From positions 29,463 through 58,511 of the forward strand of contig CAOXTD010000010.1 in assembly GCA_948560265.1 (NCBI GenBank): a DNA stretch of 29,049 nt, read 5' to 3'. Below the pieces are notes generated by a model. That model did not search any database. It saw nothing but the letters and a program-made list of their open reading frames with translations, and was not told where the DNA came from. This document shows positions 1 to 8,551 of this stretch, in pieces. Position 1 is the stretch's first letter. Each line of letters starts with the position of its first letter. Source of the DNA: an uncultured Clostridia bacterium. Its GTDB lineage: Bacteria > Bacillota > Clostridia > TANB77 > CAG-508. The position numbers and the translations under genes are program-made.

Positions 1-907
1 TTCTATTTTCCATTTTATTTTTTATTTATTCTTTTTATCTTTTTTATAAATTACTTTTTTAGTTTTGATTTTGCATCTTATTTCTTTATTTTTATTTATT
101 ATCTTTTTCTTTATATTTTTTCTTCACAATATTATGATTAAAATAAAAAATTTTAATTTCATTTTTTTATTTCATATTTCTAATTTTATTTTTTGGTTAT
201 TGTATTTCATTTTCTATTTTCCTTCTAATTTTTCGAATACTTTCTTCTCAAAACTCATTTTTTCCTCATATCATGATATTGTTTATGTTTTTCTCTTAAT
301 TGTCAAATTGTAAATTCATTCTTTCTTTATACCTCTTCTTCCATTATCTTTCTTTTCTTTTATTGTTTTGTATCACTTTTTAGTCATATTATGTATACTC
401 TTTGCATTTCCTATACTTTCTTTCACATTTTTGACTCTTTTACTCTTTCCGATAGGCTTTTACCTCTATTTTTTTCTATTTCTTTAGTATTTTTTAGTCT
501 TTTTTTTGAACCTTTCTATGTGGTATCTTTCTTCTTTTCTCTTTTCTCTTAACTTTCTTTCTAGTTTCATTTTGCTAATATGACAAAGGATATTTCATTT
601 TTAAGCTTCTTCTATTAAATTTTATGCCTTTTTTTATAGTTCACTTTTTATTAAATCAATTTTGTCTTCTTCTAATAATTAATCTACTCTTTTCCGCTTT
701 GGTTATTTTATTTTCCTTCACATTTTTTATTTTTCAAGCCTCCTATTTTTTACCTTTTTCTTTTTTACTTATTAATTCTCTCTTTTTTATTCTATTTAAT
801 TATTTTAGTGAATTAATATTTTGCTTTTATTTTTATAATTATCTATTTCATTATTTATTAATTTCATTTTATACTAAATTATTTTTTGTAATTATTTATT
901 TCATATA
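1..907. other. Gene-free T/C-rich low-complexity block
   Basis: The plus strand is dominated by T with some C, and A and especially G are scarce. I see no ribosome binding sites, no codon-like structure and no recognisable protein on either strand. The open frames it contains (for example 65-313 and 624-908) encode only runs of F, L, I and S, as expected from any pyrimidine-rich strand. The block continues past the left edge of the window. It mirrors the purine-rich block at the right end. Confidence 0.7.
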
Positions 908-942
908 AAAAAATATTAAATATTTCATATTTAATATTTTTT
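908..942. terminator. Perfect A/T hairpin, possible bidirectional terminator
   Basis: A 15-bp perfect inverted repeat (908-922 with 928-942) surrounds the 5-base loop TTTCA. The stem begins with six A and ends with six T, so a transcript from either side would form a hairpin with a U-tract. It marks the inner edge of the T-rich block. The stem contains only A and T, so it is weak and may not work as a terminator. From 943 to about 1130 I see only A+T-rich DNA. Confidence 0.4.
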
Positions 943-1130
943 ACTATTTATTATTTATTTTTTATTTTTTAACTCTTGTCTATTTATTTTTTATAAATAT
1001 TTTTAATGTATTTTTTATCAGTAAAAAATATAGATTAAGAATATAAAATATACAATTAAAAATAATTAAGTCATTTTTTATTTATTATAATTTTTTAAAA
1101 TAAAAAATCAATATTAATAATCTTTTACAG

Positions 1131-1169
1131 AAATAAAAAATACTTAAGATAAAAATATCTTAAGTATTT
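1131..1169 (-). terminator. Intrinsic terminator of the tRNA-Ser operon
   Basis: A perfect 14-bp inverted repeat (1138-1151 with 1156-1169) has a 4-base loop. Read on the minus strand it is followed at once by a T-rich tract (complement of 1131-1140). It starts two bases after the encoded CCA end of tRNA-Ser(GCU), so it is the natural end of the tRNA transcript. Confidence 0.85.
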
Positions 1170-1171
1170 CT

Positions 1172-1263
1172 TGGCGGAAGCTGAGGGATTTGAACCCTCG
1201 CGGCCCTAAACGAACCCTAACAGTTTAGCAAACTGTCCCCTTCAACCACTTGGGTAAGCCTCC
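1172..1263 (-). tRNA. tRNA-Ser (anticodon GCU)
   Basis: On the minus strand the sequence folds as a class II tRNA. The acceptor stem GGAGGCT pairs with AGCTTCC, followed by discriminator G and an encoded CCA. The anticodon stem ACAGT/ACTGT holds the loop TTGCTAA with anticodon GCT, which reads AGC and AGU codons. A long variable arm (GGTTC/GGGCC) and a T arm GAGGG-TTCAAAT-CCCTC are visible. It is the second gene of a two-tRNA transcript, 26 bases after tRNA-Ser(UGA). Confidence 0.97.
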
Positions 1264-1289
1264 AAATTGTTAAATCTTTTTATATAACT

Positions 1290-1381
1290 TGGCGCAGAGG
1301 GTGGGATTCGAACCCACGGTAGGCTATAAACCTACGCCAATTTTCAAGACTGGTGCCATAAACCAACTCGACCACCTCTGC
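1290..1381 (-). tRNA. tRNA-Ser (anticodon UGA)
   Basis: The minus strand gives acceptor stem GCAGAGG/CCTCTGC, discriminator G and an encoded CCA. The anticodon stem CCAGT/ATTGG holds loop CTTGAAA with anticodon TGA. There is a five-pair variable arm GTAGG/CCTAC and a T arm GTGGG-TTCGAAT-CCCAC. It is the first gene of the tRNA-Ser pair. A promoter and a short leader hairpin lie just upstream. Confidence 0.97.
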
Positions 1382-1387
1382 GTTTAG

Positions 1388-1444
1388 CTGTTACCAAACT
1401 CGGTAACAGTATCTATCTTAACATATTTACCCCTTATTTGTCAA
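1388..1444 (-). promoter_or_regulatory. Promoter of the tRNA-Ser operon plus 5' leader hairpin
   Basis: On the minus strand TTGACA (1439-1444) is followed after 18 bases by TAAGAT (1415-1420), a good sigma-A promoter. Transcription should start near 1408. An 8-bp perfect hairpin CTGTTACC/GGTAACAG (1388-1409, loop 6) begins there and ends 6 bases before the tRNA 5' end. The pre-tRNA leader would therefore be almost entirely a hairpin. There is no U-tract, so it is not a normal terminator for parB. Confidence 0.7.
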
Positions 1445-1458
1445 TAGCAATTTACTCC

Positions 1459-2322
1459 TTATTTAATTAATCCTAAAATTCTCTCCAGCTCCTCATTAGT
1501 AGAATATTGAATAATAATCTTTCCACTTCTCTTTCCTGCATTTAACTTTACCTTTGCCCCAAAAAAGCTCTGAAAACTATCTTCTATATCTCTACAAATA
1601 GCTTCTCTACGTTCTTCATCTTTCTTTGGTACTTTCTTTTTATCTTGCACTCTTTTTTCAAGGTCATTTACACTTTCACCCTTTTCAATAATACGAAGTG
1701 CCATTTCATATTGTTTATCTGGATCTGTATAGGCAAGAAGTGACCTGCAATGACTTTCAGATATTTTACCCTCGATTGCTAATTGCATTACTCTTTCATC
1801 TAAATTTAATAAACGCAAAACATTAGTAACTGTGCTTCTATTTAACCCTATTGTATCAGCTAACTGTTGCTGAGTCATTCCATAGTCATCTAATAATTGT
1901 CTAAATCCTCTTGCCTTATCGATTGGATTTAAATCTTCCCTTTGAATATTTTCAATTAATGCAATCTCTTTATTTGTACGTACATCTCCTGCTCTTACAA
2001 TACAAGGCATTTCCTTCAATCCTGCTTTTTTAGCTGCTCTCCATCTTCTCTCGCCTGCAACAATTTCATAATATCCCTCTTGCTTTGTTACTATAATTGG
2101 TTGAATAACGCCATATTTTTCAATTGACTTTGCAAGTTCTTCTATAGATTCTGTGGGAAAATTTCTTCTAGGTTGATTTTTATTTGGTTCAATCTCTATT
2201 ACTTTAATACTTTCAACAATTTCTTCTCCACTTTTTAATTTTTTCTCTTCTTCTTTTGTTAATTGGTTCTCACTAAATAATGCTTCTAATCCTTTTCCAA
2301 GGCCGGTTTTCTTTGCTGGCAT
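1459..2322 (-). CDS. parB: ParB/Spo0J chromosome-partitioning protein
   Basis: ParB is the CTP-dependent clamp that loads at parS sites near oriC, spreads on DNA and recruits SMC/condensin. The 287-residue protein has the family layout. A basic N-terminal tail (KKTGLGKGLEALF) interacts with ParA. The N-terminal nuclease-like/CTPase domain carries GERRWRA (90-96) and ENIQREDLNP (124-133). A central helix-turn-helix (about 149-170) and a C-terminal dimerisation domain follow. An AAAGGAGG site precedes the ATG. It lies 26 bases after parA in the same operon. I found no convincing parS palindrome inside the window. Confidence 0.96.
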   Translation of the reverse strand: MPAKKTGLGKGLEALFSENQLTKEEEKKLKSGEEIVESIKVIEIEPNKNQPRRNFPTESIEELAKSIEKYGVIQPIIVTKQEGYYEIVAGERRWRAAKKAGLKEMPCIVRAGDVRTNKEIALIENIQREDLNPIDKARGFRQLLDDYGMTQQQLADTIGLNRSTVTNVLRLLNLDERVMQLAIEGKISESHCRSLLAYTDPDKQYEMALRIIEKGESVNDLEKRVQDKKKVPKKDEERREAICRDIEDSFQSFFGAKVKLNAGKRSGKIIIQYSTNEELERILGLIK

Positions 2323-2348
2323 TTTATTTCCTCCTTTGAAAATTTATT

Positions 2349-3146
2349 TTAAACAGCATGTCTTCCTTTATTGTTACCTTCTATTTCATTATCTTTCAAA
2401 AATTCCTTTACAAACTTATCATAACTTTTAGCACCTTTTGACCTAGCATCATATACTGATATTGGCATACCATAACTTGGTGCCTCACTTAATTTTATAT
2501 TCCTTGGAATGACTGTTTTATATACTTTATCTCCAAAATATTTTGTCACTTCTTTTACTACCTGATTAGATAAATTTGTTCTCATATCATACATTGTCAA
2601 CAATGCACCTTCTATTTCAAATTCTTTATTTAGATGTTTTTGAACTAGTTGTACAGTGTTAAATAATTGTCCTAATCCCTCTAATGCATAATATTCACAT
2701 TGTACTGGTATCAATACACTATTGGCTGCTGTAAAAGAATTTAAAGTAATTAAACCTAATGATGGTGGACAATCTATTACAATAAAGTCATACTTATCTT
2801 TTATCTGATCTAATTTCTCTTTCATTCTATATTCTCTAGACATCATAGATACAAGCTCTACTTCAGCACCTGCTAGATTAATATTAGATGGACAAATAGA
2901 TAAATTCTTAATCTCTGTTTTTTGAATAGTCTCTTTTGGATCGACTTCATCGTTGATAATTAAGTCATATACTGAAAATTCTACATTTTTGTCCATCCCT
3001 AATCCACTAGTAGCATTACCTTGTGGATCTGCATCTATTAGTAAAACCTTTTTTCCTCTTTTGGCTAAAAGAGTACTGAAGTTAATGGCTGTTGTTGTTT
3101 TTCCTACACCACCTTTTTGATTTGCTATTGCTATAACTTTTCCCAA
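2349..3146 (-). CDS. parA: ParA/Soj chromosome-partitioning ATPase
   Basis: ParA (Soj) is a deviant-Walker ATPase that acts with ParB in origin segregation; in Bacillus subtilis it also regulates DnaA. The 265-residue protein has the deviant Walker A KGGVGKTT (11-18) with its signature lysine, the Walker A' motif LLIDADPQGN, and the Walker B motif FIVIDCPPSLG. Translation starts at TTG (3144-3146), preceded by AAAGGAGAG at proper spacing; no ATG fits as well. A sigma-A promoter lies about 120 bases upstream. The gene is cut off from rsmG by a terminator, so parA-parB is a separate unit. Confidence 0.96.
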   Translation of the reverse strand: MGKVIAIANQKGGVGKTTTAINFSTLLAKRGKKVLLIDADPQGNATSGLGMDKNVEFSVYDLIINDEVDPKETIQKTEIKNLSICPSNINLAGAEVELVSMMSREYRMKEKLDQIKDKYDFIVIDCPPSLGLITLNSFTAANSVLIPVQCEYYALEGLGQLFNTVQLVQKHLNKEFEIEGALLTMYDMRTNLSNQVVKEVTKYFGDKVYKTVIPRNIKLSEAPSYGMPISVYDARSKGAKSYDKFVKEFLKDNEIEGNNKGRHAV

Positions 3147-3270
3147 TTTGCTCTCTCCTTTCTTGTTTTATTTAAACTTATTATGTTTCCTAGTATATCT
3201 CTTACTATTTCTTTATAATGACTTTTTCTTCCTATTTCTGCTAAATTTCATTAAAAAGTTTAACATACTA

Positions 3271-3299
3271 ATGATATAAAAATATTTAAAATATGTCAA
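3271..3299 (-). promoter_or_regulatory. Predicted parA-parB promoter
   Basis: On the minus strand TTGACA (3294-3299) and TATCAT (3271-3276) are separated by 17 bases. This leaves a leader of about 120 bases before the TTG start of parA. Confidence 0.6.
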
Positions 3300-3334
3300 T
3301 GCATTTTATAAAAATAGCTAAAATATTCTTACTA

Positions 3335-3367
3335 AAAAATAAGATCTATTTACCATAAAAATAGATC
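3335..3367 (-). terminator. Terminator after rsmG
   Basis: A 9-bp stem (GATCTATTT 3343-3351 with AAATAGATC 3359-3367) is followed on the minus strand by TTATTTTT. An outer seven-pair arm (ACTAAAA/TTTTAGT) can lengthen the hairpin. It ends the mnmE-mnmG-rsmG unit. Confidence 0.7.
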
Positions 3368-3400
3368 CCATTTTAGTATTGAATTATTCATTTTTTAAAT

Positions 3401-4123
3401 TTAGCAAATTGGTTCTTTGACTGGCGTTCCTGCTTTCCTTGGGTATTTTTCAGGTGTACTTTTTATTTTCTCAATTATCACTATTTTCCTTTCAATATTT
3501 GTATTTTCTAATAAAATTGTATCTACCTTTTCTATTCTTCCTCCCAATATTTCTATCGCTTTTTGAGCCTCATTTAATTCTTCATCTATTGCTGAAGATT
3601 TCATGCAAATACATTTTCCACCTATTTTAACAAATGGAAGCATATATTCTAACAAAACATTTAATTTCGCTACAGCTCTTGAAGACACTATGTCATAATT
3701 TTCTCTTTTTTGCTTTAATTTACAAAATTCCTCTGCTCTTCCATGAATAGCCTCTATATTTTCCAATTGCAAACTTCTAATAACTTCTTTTAGAAAATTA
3801 ATTCTTTTATTTAAAGAATCTAATAATATAAAACTATTTTGGGGTAAAACTATTTTCAATGGTATTCCAGGAAATCCTGCTCCTGTTCCTATATCTAACA
3901 CACTTTTCTCTTCTTGTATATATGGCATAATACTAATACTATCTATAAAATGTTTTGTCAAAATTTCTTCTGGCTCTGTGATAGCTGTCAAATTCATTTT
4001 TTGATTCCATTCTATTAATAATTGCATATATTGATAAAATGCTTCCTGCTGTCTTTCAGATAAGTCTACTCCAAATTGTACTGCTCTCTCTTTTATTTCT
4101 TTTTTAAAATCTTCTTCTTGCAC
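3401..4123 (-). CDS. rsmG: RsmG, 16S rRNA (guanine-N7) methyltransferase (GidB)
   Basis: RsmG methylates N7 of the 530-loop guanine of 16S rRNA (G527, E. coli numbering) using S-adenosylmethionine; loss gives low-level streptomycin resistance in several bacteria. The 240-residue protein has the SAM-binding motif DIGTGAGFPG (77-86), LLDSLNKRINFL downstream, and SSRAVAKL (147-154), all typical of the family. The start is GTG (4121-4123), chosen because AAAGGAGGAG lies just upstream. It begins 16 bases after mnmG, the usual gidA-gidB pair. The C-terminal tail is short and basic, as in many Bacillota. Confidence 0.96.
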   Translation of the reverse strand: MQEEDFKKEIKERAVQFGVDLSERQQEAFYQYMQLLIEWNQKMNLTAITEPEEILTKHFIDSISIMPYIQEEKSVLDIGTGAGFPGIPLKIVLPQNSFILLDSLNKRINFLKEVIRSLQLENIEAIHGRAEEFCKLKQKRENYDIVSSRAVAKLNVLLEYMLPFVKIGGKCICMKSSAIDEELNEAQKAIEILGGRIEKVDTILLENTNIERKIVIIEKIKSTPEKYPRKAGTPVKEPIC

Positions 4124-4139
4124 AATAACTCCTCCTTTG

Positions 4140-6014
4140 TTATGATTTTTGTTGTTCTAGATAAATTAGTAGAACTGAAATATCTGCTGGCGAAACTCCT
4201 GATATTCTAGAAGCTTGTCCTACGGAATTTGGTTTTATTTTATTCAATTTTTGTCTTGCTTCTAATCTTAAGCCTTTAATTTCTTCATAATTAATCTCTT
4301 GAGGTAATAATTTTCTTTCTAATTTTTTAAATTTCTCCACTTGTTGCTGTTGTAATTTAATATATCCTTTATATTTTATTTCAATTTCTACTTCTTCTTT
4401 TACGTCTTTTGGTAGCTCTTCTCTTTTTTTATCAATTTGCTTTAAGTCTTCGTATTTTAGCTCTGTTCTTCTTAAAAGTTCTGCTAATTTTGCACCTGTT
4501 GTGAGTGGTGAAGATTGATATTCCTCTAAGAATTTATTCACTTCCTCTGTTGGTTTGACAGTAGTATTTTCTAGTCTTTCTACTTCTTTTTCAATAGCTA
4601 CTTTTTTTCTTAAAAATTTCTGATAACGCTCTTCTGAGATAAGCCCTACTTCGTGTCCAATCTCTGTTAATCTTAAATCACTATTATCTTGCCTTAATAA
4701 CAACCTATATTCTGCTCTAGAAGTCATCATTCTATATGGCTCATTTGTCCCCTTTGTTACAATATCATCTATTAAAACACCAATATATGCTTGAGAACGA
4801 TCTAAAATAATAGGATCTTTTCCTTTTACTTTTTGAGCCACGTTAATACCAGCAATAATTCCCTGTGCAGCAGCTTCTTCATAACCAGAAGTTCCATTAA
4901 TCTGCCCAGCAAAAAACATACCATCAATTTTTTTATGCTCTAAAGATAATTTTAATTCTGACGGATCAATACAATCATATTCAATTGCGTATGCTGGTCT
5001 TGTAAATTCTGCATTTTCTAGTCCTGGAATAGTACGGTACATTGCAATTTGCACATCTTCTGGCAGAGATGAACTCATTCCTTGTATATACATTTCATCA
5101 GTGTCTCTTCCAATTGGTTCTACAAATATCTGATGTCTTTCTTTATCAGCAAAACGTACTACTTTATCCTCAATAGATGGACAATATCTAGGCCCTGTTC
5201 CTTTTATTTCTCCACCATATAAAGGAGAACGGTGTAAATTCCTTCTAATAATTTCATGTGTTTGTTGCGTTGTATATGTCAAATAACATGGTAGCTGTTC
5301 TTGCTCATCTTTAATTTCATCTTCAAATGAAAATGCTGTTGGTTCTTTATCTCCTTCTTGTATTTCCATTTTAGAAAAATCAATCGAATTCTTATTAATT
5401 CTGGCTGGAGTTCCTGTCTTAAATCTAACTAGTTCAATTCCCATTTTCGTTAGCATGTCTGACAGCTTATTAGCTGGAAAAACTCCATCTGGTCCGCTCT
5501 CATACGAGACTTCCCCTATATAAATTTTTCCTTTTAGATAAGTTCCTGTAGCCAATATTACATTATCTACTTGATATATTGCCCCTATATTTGTCTCTAC
5601 CCATTTTACTTGATTATTTTCTACTCCTATATCCACTATTTCTGCTTGTTTCAAATAAAGATTTTCTTGTTTTTCTAAGGTATGTTTCATTTCCATTTGA
5701 TACTTCTTTCTGTCAGCTTGCGCACGCAAGGAATAAACTGCTGGTCCTTTTGAAGTATTCAACATCCTGAGCTGTGTATATGTTTTATCTATATTTTTTC
5801 CCATTTCTCCGCCCAAACAATCGATTTCCATGACCAAGTGCCCTTTAGAGCTTCCTCCAATATGTGGATTGCAGGGCATGTTGGCAACAGCGTCCAAACT
5901 AATCGAAAAAAGCAACGTGCGAAGCCCCAGTCTCGCTGTTGCCAAGGCTGCTTCGCAGCCCGCATGCCCTGCCCCAATTACTGCTACATCATATTTTCCT
6001 GCATCATATTTCAT
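4140..6014 (-). CDS. mnmG: MnmG (GidA), tRNA wobble-uridine modification FAD enzyme
   Basis: MnmG with MnmE installs (carboxymethyl)aminomethyl groups on C5 of U34 in certain tRNAs. The protein has the FAD-binding motif VIGAGHAGCEAA near the N terminus (12-23), the family signature CNPHIGG (48-54) with the following glycine-rich GHLVMEIDCLGGEMG, TGTYLKGKIYIGE, and the C-terminal helical domain ending with SVGQASRISGVSPADISVLL. The start at 6014 gives 624 residues, the family norm, and has AGAGGAG six bases upstream. An ATG eight codons earlier is less likely. It lies 16 bases before rsmG. Confidence 0.96.
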   Translation of the reverse strand: MKYDAGKYDVAVIGAGHAGCEAALATARLGLRTLLFSISLDAVANMPCNPHIGGSSKGHLVMEIDCLGGEMGKNIDKTYTQLRMLNTSKGPAVYSLRAQADRKKYQMEMKHTLEKQENLYLKQAEIVDIGVENNQVKWVETNIGAIYQVDNVILATGTYLKGKIYIGEVSYESGPDGVFPANKLSDMLTKMGIELVRFKTGTPARINKNSIDFSKMEIQEGDKEPTAFSFEDEIKDEQEQLPCYLTYTTQQTHEIIRRNLHRSPLYGGEIKGTGPRYCPSIEDKVVRFADKERHQIFVEPIGRDTDEMYIQGMSSSLPEDVQIAMYRTIPGLENAEFTRPAYAIEYDCIDPSELKLSLEHKKIDGMFFAGQINGTSGYEEAAAQGIIAGINVAQKVKGKDPIILDRSQAYIGVLIDDIVTKGTNEPYRMMTSRAEYRLLLRQDNSDLRLTEIGHEVGLISEERYQKFLRKKVAIEKEVERLENTTVKPTEEVNKFLEEYQSSPLTTGAKLAELLRRTELKYEDLKQIDKKREELPKDVKEEVEIEIKYKGYIKLQQQQVEKFKKLERKLLPQEINYEEIKGLRLEARQKLNKIKPNSVGQASRISGVSPADISVLLIYLEQQKS

Positions 6015-6170
6015 TTTTTCTCCTCTTTCCTCTAACACTTTACTAGACTTTTTTTCGTTTTTTATGAAACCAAAAATCGTGTTTGATAAAACTTTTTGAC
6101 ATTTTCTTTTCTAATAGAATATTTTTTTGTTTATATACGTATCTTCTGTGTTTTTCTGTTGTCTTTTTGT

Positions 6171-7550
6171 CTACTTTCCTAAGCAGAATTTCGAAAAGAT
6201 TTCGGCTATAATATCTTCGGATACATTTTCTCCTGTAATAGCACTTAATTCTTCTAAAGATTGTTTAATTGGAACCGAAATCAAATCTATTGGCATCTCC
6301 TGTTCTAATATTTCCTCCGCTTTTTCTATAGCTTCAATAGCCTTATGTATTTGATTTTTATGCCTTATATTTGTAATAACATTCCCTTGTTCTATCTCAA
6401 TTTTATTTAATTGAAACATCTCAATAATTTTTTGGTATAACGCTTCTATTCCCTCTTTTGTTTTCGCTGAAATTTTAATAACTGGTTTTCCAGCTTTTTT
6501 TATCTCTTCACATTTTTCTAATTGAAAATCTCCCATGTCTATTTTATTTAGCAATATTATAGCTACTCTTTCTGTTAACATATCCAAAATCTCTCTATCT
6601 TCGATTTCTAGCGTTTTTGTGTTGTCAATGATATCTATTACTAAATCAGCTTCTTTAATTAATTTGAGGGCTTTTTGAACGCCTATTTCTTCTACCTCAT
6701 CTTTTGCATTTCTAATTCCTGCTGTATCAATTAATTTTAAAGGAATTCCATGAATTGTCACAAATTCTTCAATAGTATCTCTAGTTGTTCCTTCTATACT
6801 ACTTACAATTGCCCTGTCTTCGTCTAGAATAGCATTTAAAAGAGATGATTTGCCTGCATTTGGCTTTCCAACAATAACAGTATTAATTCCTTCCTTTAAA
6901 ATCTTTCCATTACTATAGCTTTTTTCCAATTTCTCTAATTTTTCTTTTATTTCTATTAACACTTTTTTCAGCTTTTTATTGGTTACTTCTTCTACTTCAT
7001 CATATTCTGGATAATCAATAGAAGCTTCTATATCTGCCATAATATCCAATTGCATTTTTCTAATTTGCTGCACCTTTTTAGATAATTCACCCTCTAGTTG
7101 CTTCATAGATGCTTTTGCCTCTCCAGAAGTCTTGCTATTGATTAAATCAATAACACTTTCAGCTTGTGATAAATCAATTCTTCCATTTAAGAACGCTCTT
7201 TTTGTAAATTCCCCCGGCTCAGCTAATTCTGCTCCTGCTAATAAACATTGCCTTAATATTTCTTGTTCAATTATAATTCCTCCATGAGAATTAATTTCAC
7301 ACATATTTTCAGTTGTATAACTCTTAGGTTCTTTAAAATAAGAAACTAAAACTTCATCTATTATTTCATTTGTTTCCATATTTATAATATGTCCATATTT
7401 CATAGTGTACCCCAAAATTTCTTCTATTTTCTGAGGCTTAAAAGCTTTAAATATCTTATCTAATATAGAAAAACTCTCTTTTCCACTAATACGGATAATT
7501 CCAATTCCACCATTTGATGCTGCTGTAGCAATTGCTGCTATTGTTGACAT
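6171..7550 (-). CDS. mnmE: MnmE (TrmE), tRNA modification GTPase
   Basis: MnmE is the GTPase partner of MnmG in U34 modification. The 459-residue protein shows the N-terminal tetrahydrofolate-binding domain (about 1-120) and a helical domain interrupted by the G domain. The G domain has G1 GKPNAGKS (228-235), G2 EGTTRD (253-258), G3 DTAG (275-278) and G4 NKID (335-338). The C terminus FCLGK contains the cysteine of the conserved FC(I/V/L)GK motif. An AAAGGAG site precedes the ATG. A gap of about 130-155 bases separates it from mnmG, with no clear terminator, so they are probably cotranscribed. Confidence 0.96.
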   Translation of the reverse strand: MSTIAAIATAASNGGIGIIRISGKESFSILDKIFKAFKPQKIEEILGYTMKYGHIINMETNEIIDEVLVSYFKEPKSYTTENMCEINSHGGIIIEQEILRQCLLAGAELAEPGEFTKRAFLNGRIDLSQAESVIDLINSKTSGEAKASMKQLEGELSKKVQQIRKMQLDIMADIEASIDYPEYDEVEEVTNKKLKKVLIEIKEKLEKLEKSYSNGKILKEGINTVIVGKPNAGKSSLLNAILDEDRAIVSSIEGTTRDTIEEFVTIHGIPLKLIDTAGIRNAKDEVEEIGVQKALKLIKEADLVIDIIDNTKTLEIEDREILDMLTERVAIILLNKIDMGDFQLEKCEEIKKAGKPVIKISAKTKEGIEALYQKIIEMFQLNKIEIEQGNVITNIRHKNQIHKAIEAIEKAEEILEQEMPIDLISVPIKQSLEELSAITGENVSEDIIAEIFSKFCLGK

Positions 7551-7608
7551 TTCTAACTCCTTTCTAAATTTTGCATTTTTTTAATTTTTAGTTAATAGTT
7601 TGCATTAT

Positions 7609-7636
7609 TTTATACAAGAAAACAAGTACTATTCAA
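7609..7636 (-). promoter_or_regulatory. Possible mnmE promoter
   Basis: On the minus strand TTGAAT (7631-7636) and TATAAA (7609-7614) are 16 bases apart; an 18-base alternative uses TAAAAT. It lies after the jag terminator and about 60 bases before mnmE. The match is moderate only. Confidence 0.4.
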
Positions 7637-7661
7637 ACAATTAACTATAAAATACTCTAAT

Positions 7662-7718
7662 AAAAAACAGCCAAAGTTAGAAATAGCCTATCATTTAGCT
7701 AAAATCCGAACTTTGACT
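7662..7718 (-). terminator. Terminator of the rpmH-jag operon
   Basis: A ten-pair stem (7709-7718 with 7669-7678, one G-U pair) closes a loop of about 30 bases, followed on the minus strand by G and six T. The stem is good but the loop is large. Confidence 0.55.
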
Positions 7719-7734
7719 TCCGATTTTTTATATT

Positions 7735-7773
7735 GTAGGAATTTTCACCATAAAATGGTGAAAAGCTCCTTAC
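7735..7773 (-). repeat. Long hairpin just after jag
   Basis: A perfect 10-bp stem TTTTCACCAT/ATGGTGAAAA (7742-7751 with 7755-7764, 3-base loop) is extended by GTAGGA/TCCTTAC with a small internal loop and a bulge. No U-tract follows it directly, so it may be an mRNA 3'-end stabiliser that precedes the terminator. Confidence 0.55.
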
Positions 7774-7801
7774 AAGATAATTATGCTTTTGCATTTTTTA
7801 T

Positions 7802-8551
7802 TTACTTTTTACTAATTACTACTTTTCTGTATGGTTCTTCCCCAATACTATAAGTTTTTACTTTTTCATTTGATTGCAAATGATTGTGAATTATCTTTCT
7901 TTCATATGCTGACATCGGTTCTAAGGTAACTTGCTTTCCTGTTCTGATAACAGTTTTCGAAAGCTTATCAGATAATTCTTCTAAAGCCTTTTGTCTTTTT
8001 TCACGATATCCTGCAATATCTAAAACAATATGTGCTTTTGTTTCTAAATGTTTATTTGCAATGCTTGTAAAAACAGTTTGTAGTGCATTTAAAGTCTCTC
8101 CTCTATATCCAATAAATGTACCTGAGTCATTCCCTTGCATCTCTACATAAATATAATTTTCATCTGAATGCATTTGATATTGCATATCAGATACTTTTGA
8201 AACAAAACTATCTAAAAATTCAGTCAAATTTTTAATAGCTATTTCTAATTCTTCTGGTTTCAAATGTACTTTCTCTTTTTCAATATGTGGCTTATATTCT
8301 TCTTGTTTTCTGTGATTCTCCTGCTTATGACTTTGCGCATTATGGCTATTTTGTTTTTTTATTTCGACACCTTCTTTTAAAGTCATTTCTACTTTTACTA
8401 CTCTAGGCGCTAAAATACTAAAAAAACTTCTTTTATCATCACTTTCTAATATTTTAATTTCTACAGCTTCTTTTGATACTCCTAACTCATTTAATCCTTT
8501 TTCTATAGCCTCCGTAGAAGTTCTTCCTTCTGCAATAATTGTTTTAGCCAT
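7802..8551 (-). CDS. jag: KhpB/Jag (EloR) RNA-binding protein
   Basis: Jag (KhpB, EloR in pneumococcus) is an RNA-binding protein linked to cell elongation and division, usually acting with KhpA. The 249 residues show an N-terminal Jag domain (about 1-52), a charged linker rich in Q, K, H and E (about 62-95), a KH domain with GxxG as GYRG (148-151), and a C-terminal R3H domain with R218-x3-H222 in ERKIIH. It overlaps the 3' end of yidC by eight bases, so the two are probably translationally coupled. The yidC-jag pairing is standard in Bacillota. Confidence 0.94.
   Translation of the reverse strand: MAKTIIAEGRTSTEAIEKGLNELGVSKEAVEIKILESDDKRSFFSILAPRVVKVEMTLKEGVEIKKQNSHNAQSHKQENHRKQEEYKPHIEKEKVHLKPEELEIAIKNLTEFLDSFVSKVSDMQYQMHSDENYIYVEMQGNDSGTFIGYRGETLNALQTVFTSIANKHLETKAHIVLDIAGYREKRQKALEELSDKLSKTVIRTGKQVTLEPMSAYERKIIHNHLQSNEKVKTYSIGEEPYRKVVISKK

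Noticed and set aside
65..908. Plus-strand open frames at 65-313 and 624-908 that look like small hydrophobic membrane proteins
   Set aside because: They are made of F, L, I, S and Y because the strand is T/C-rich. They have no ribosome binding site and no domain, and similar frames arise by composition alone in the right-end block.
5579..6099. Open frames antisense to mnmG near its 5' end
   Set aside because: They overlap strongly conserved mnmG motifs in another frame and have no start signals; they are shadows of the real gene.
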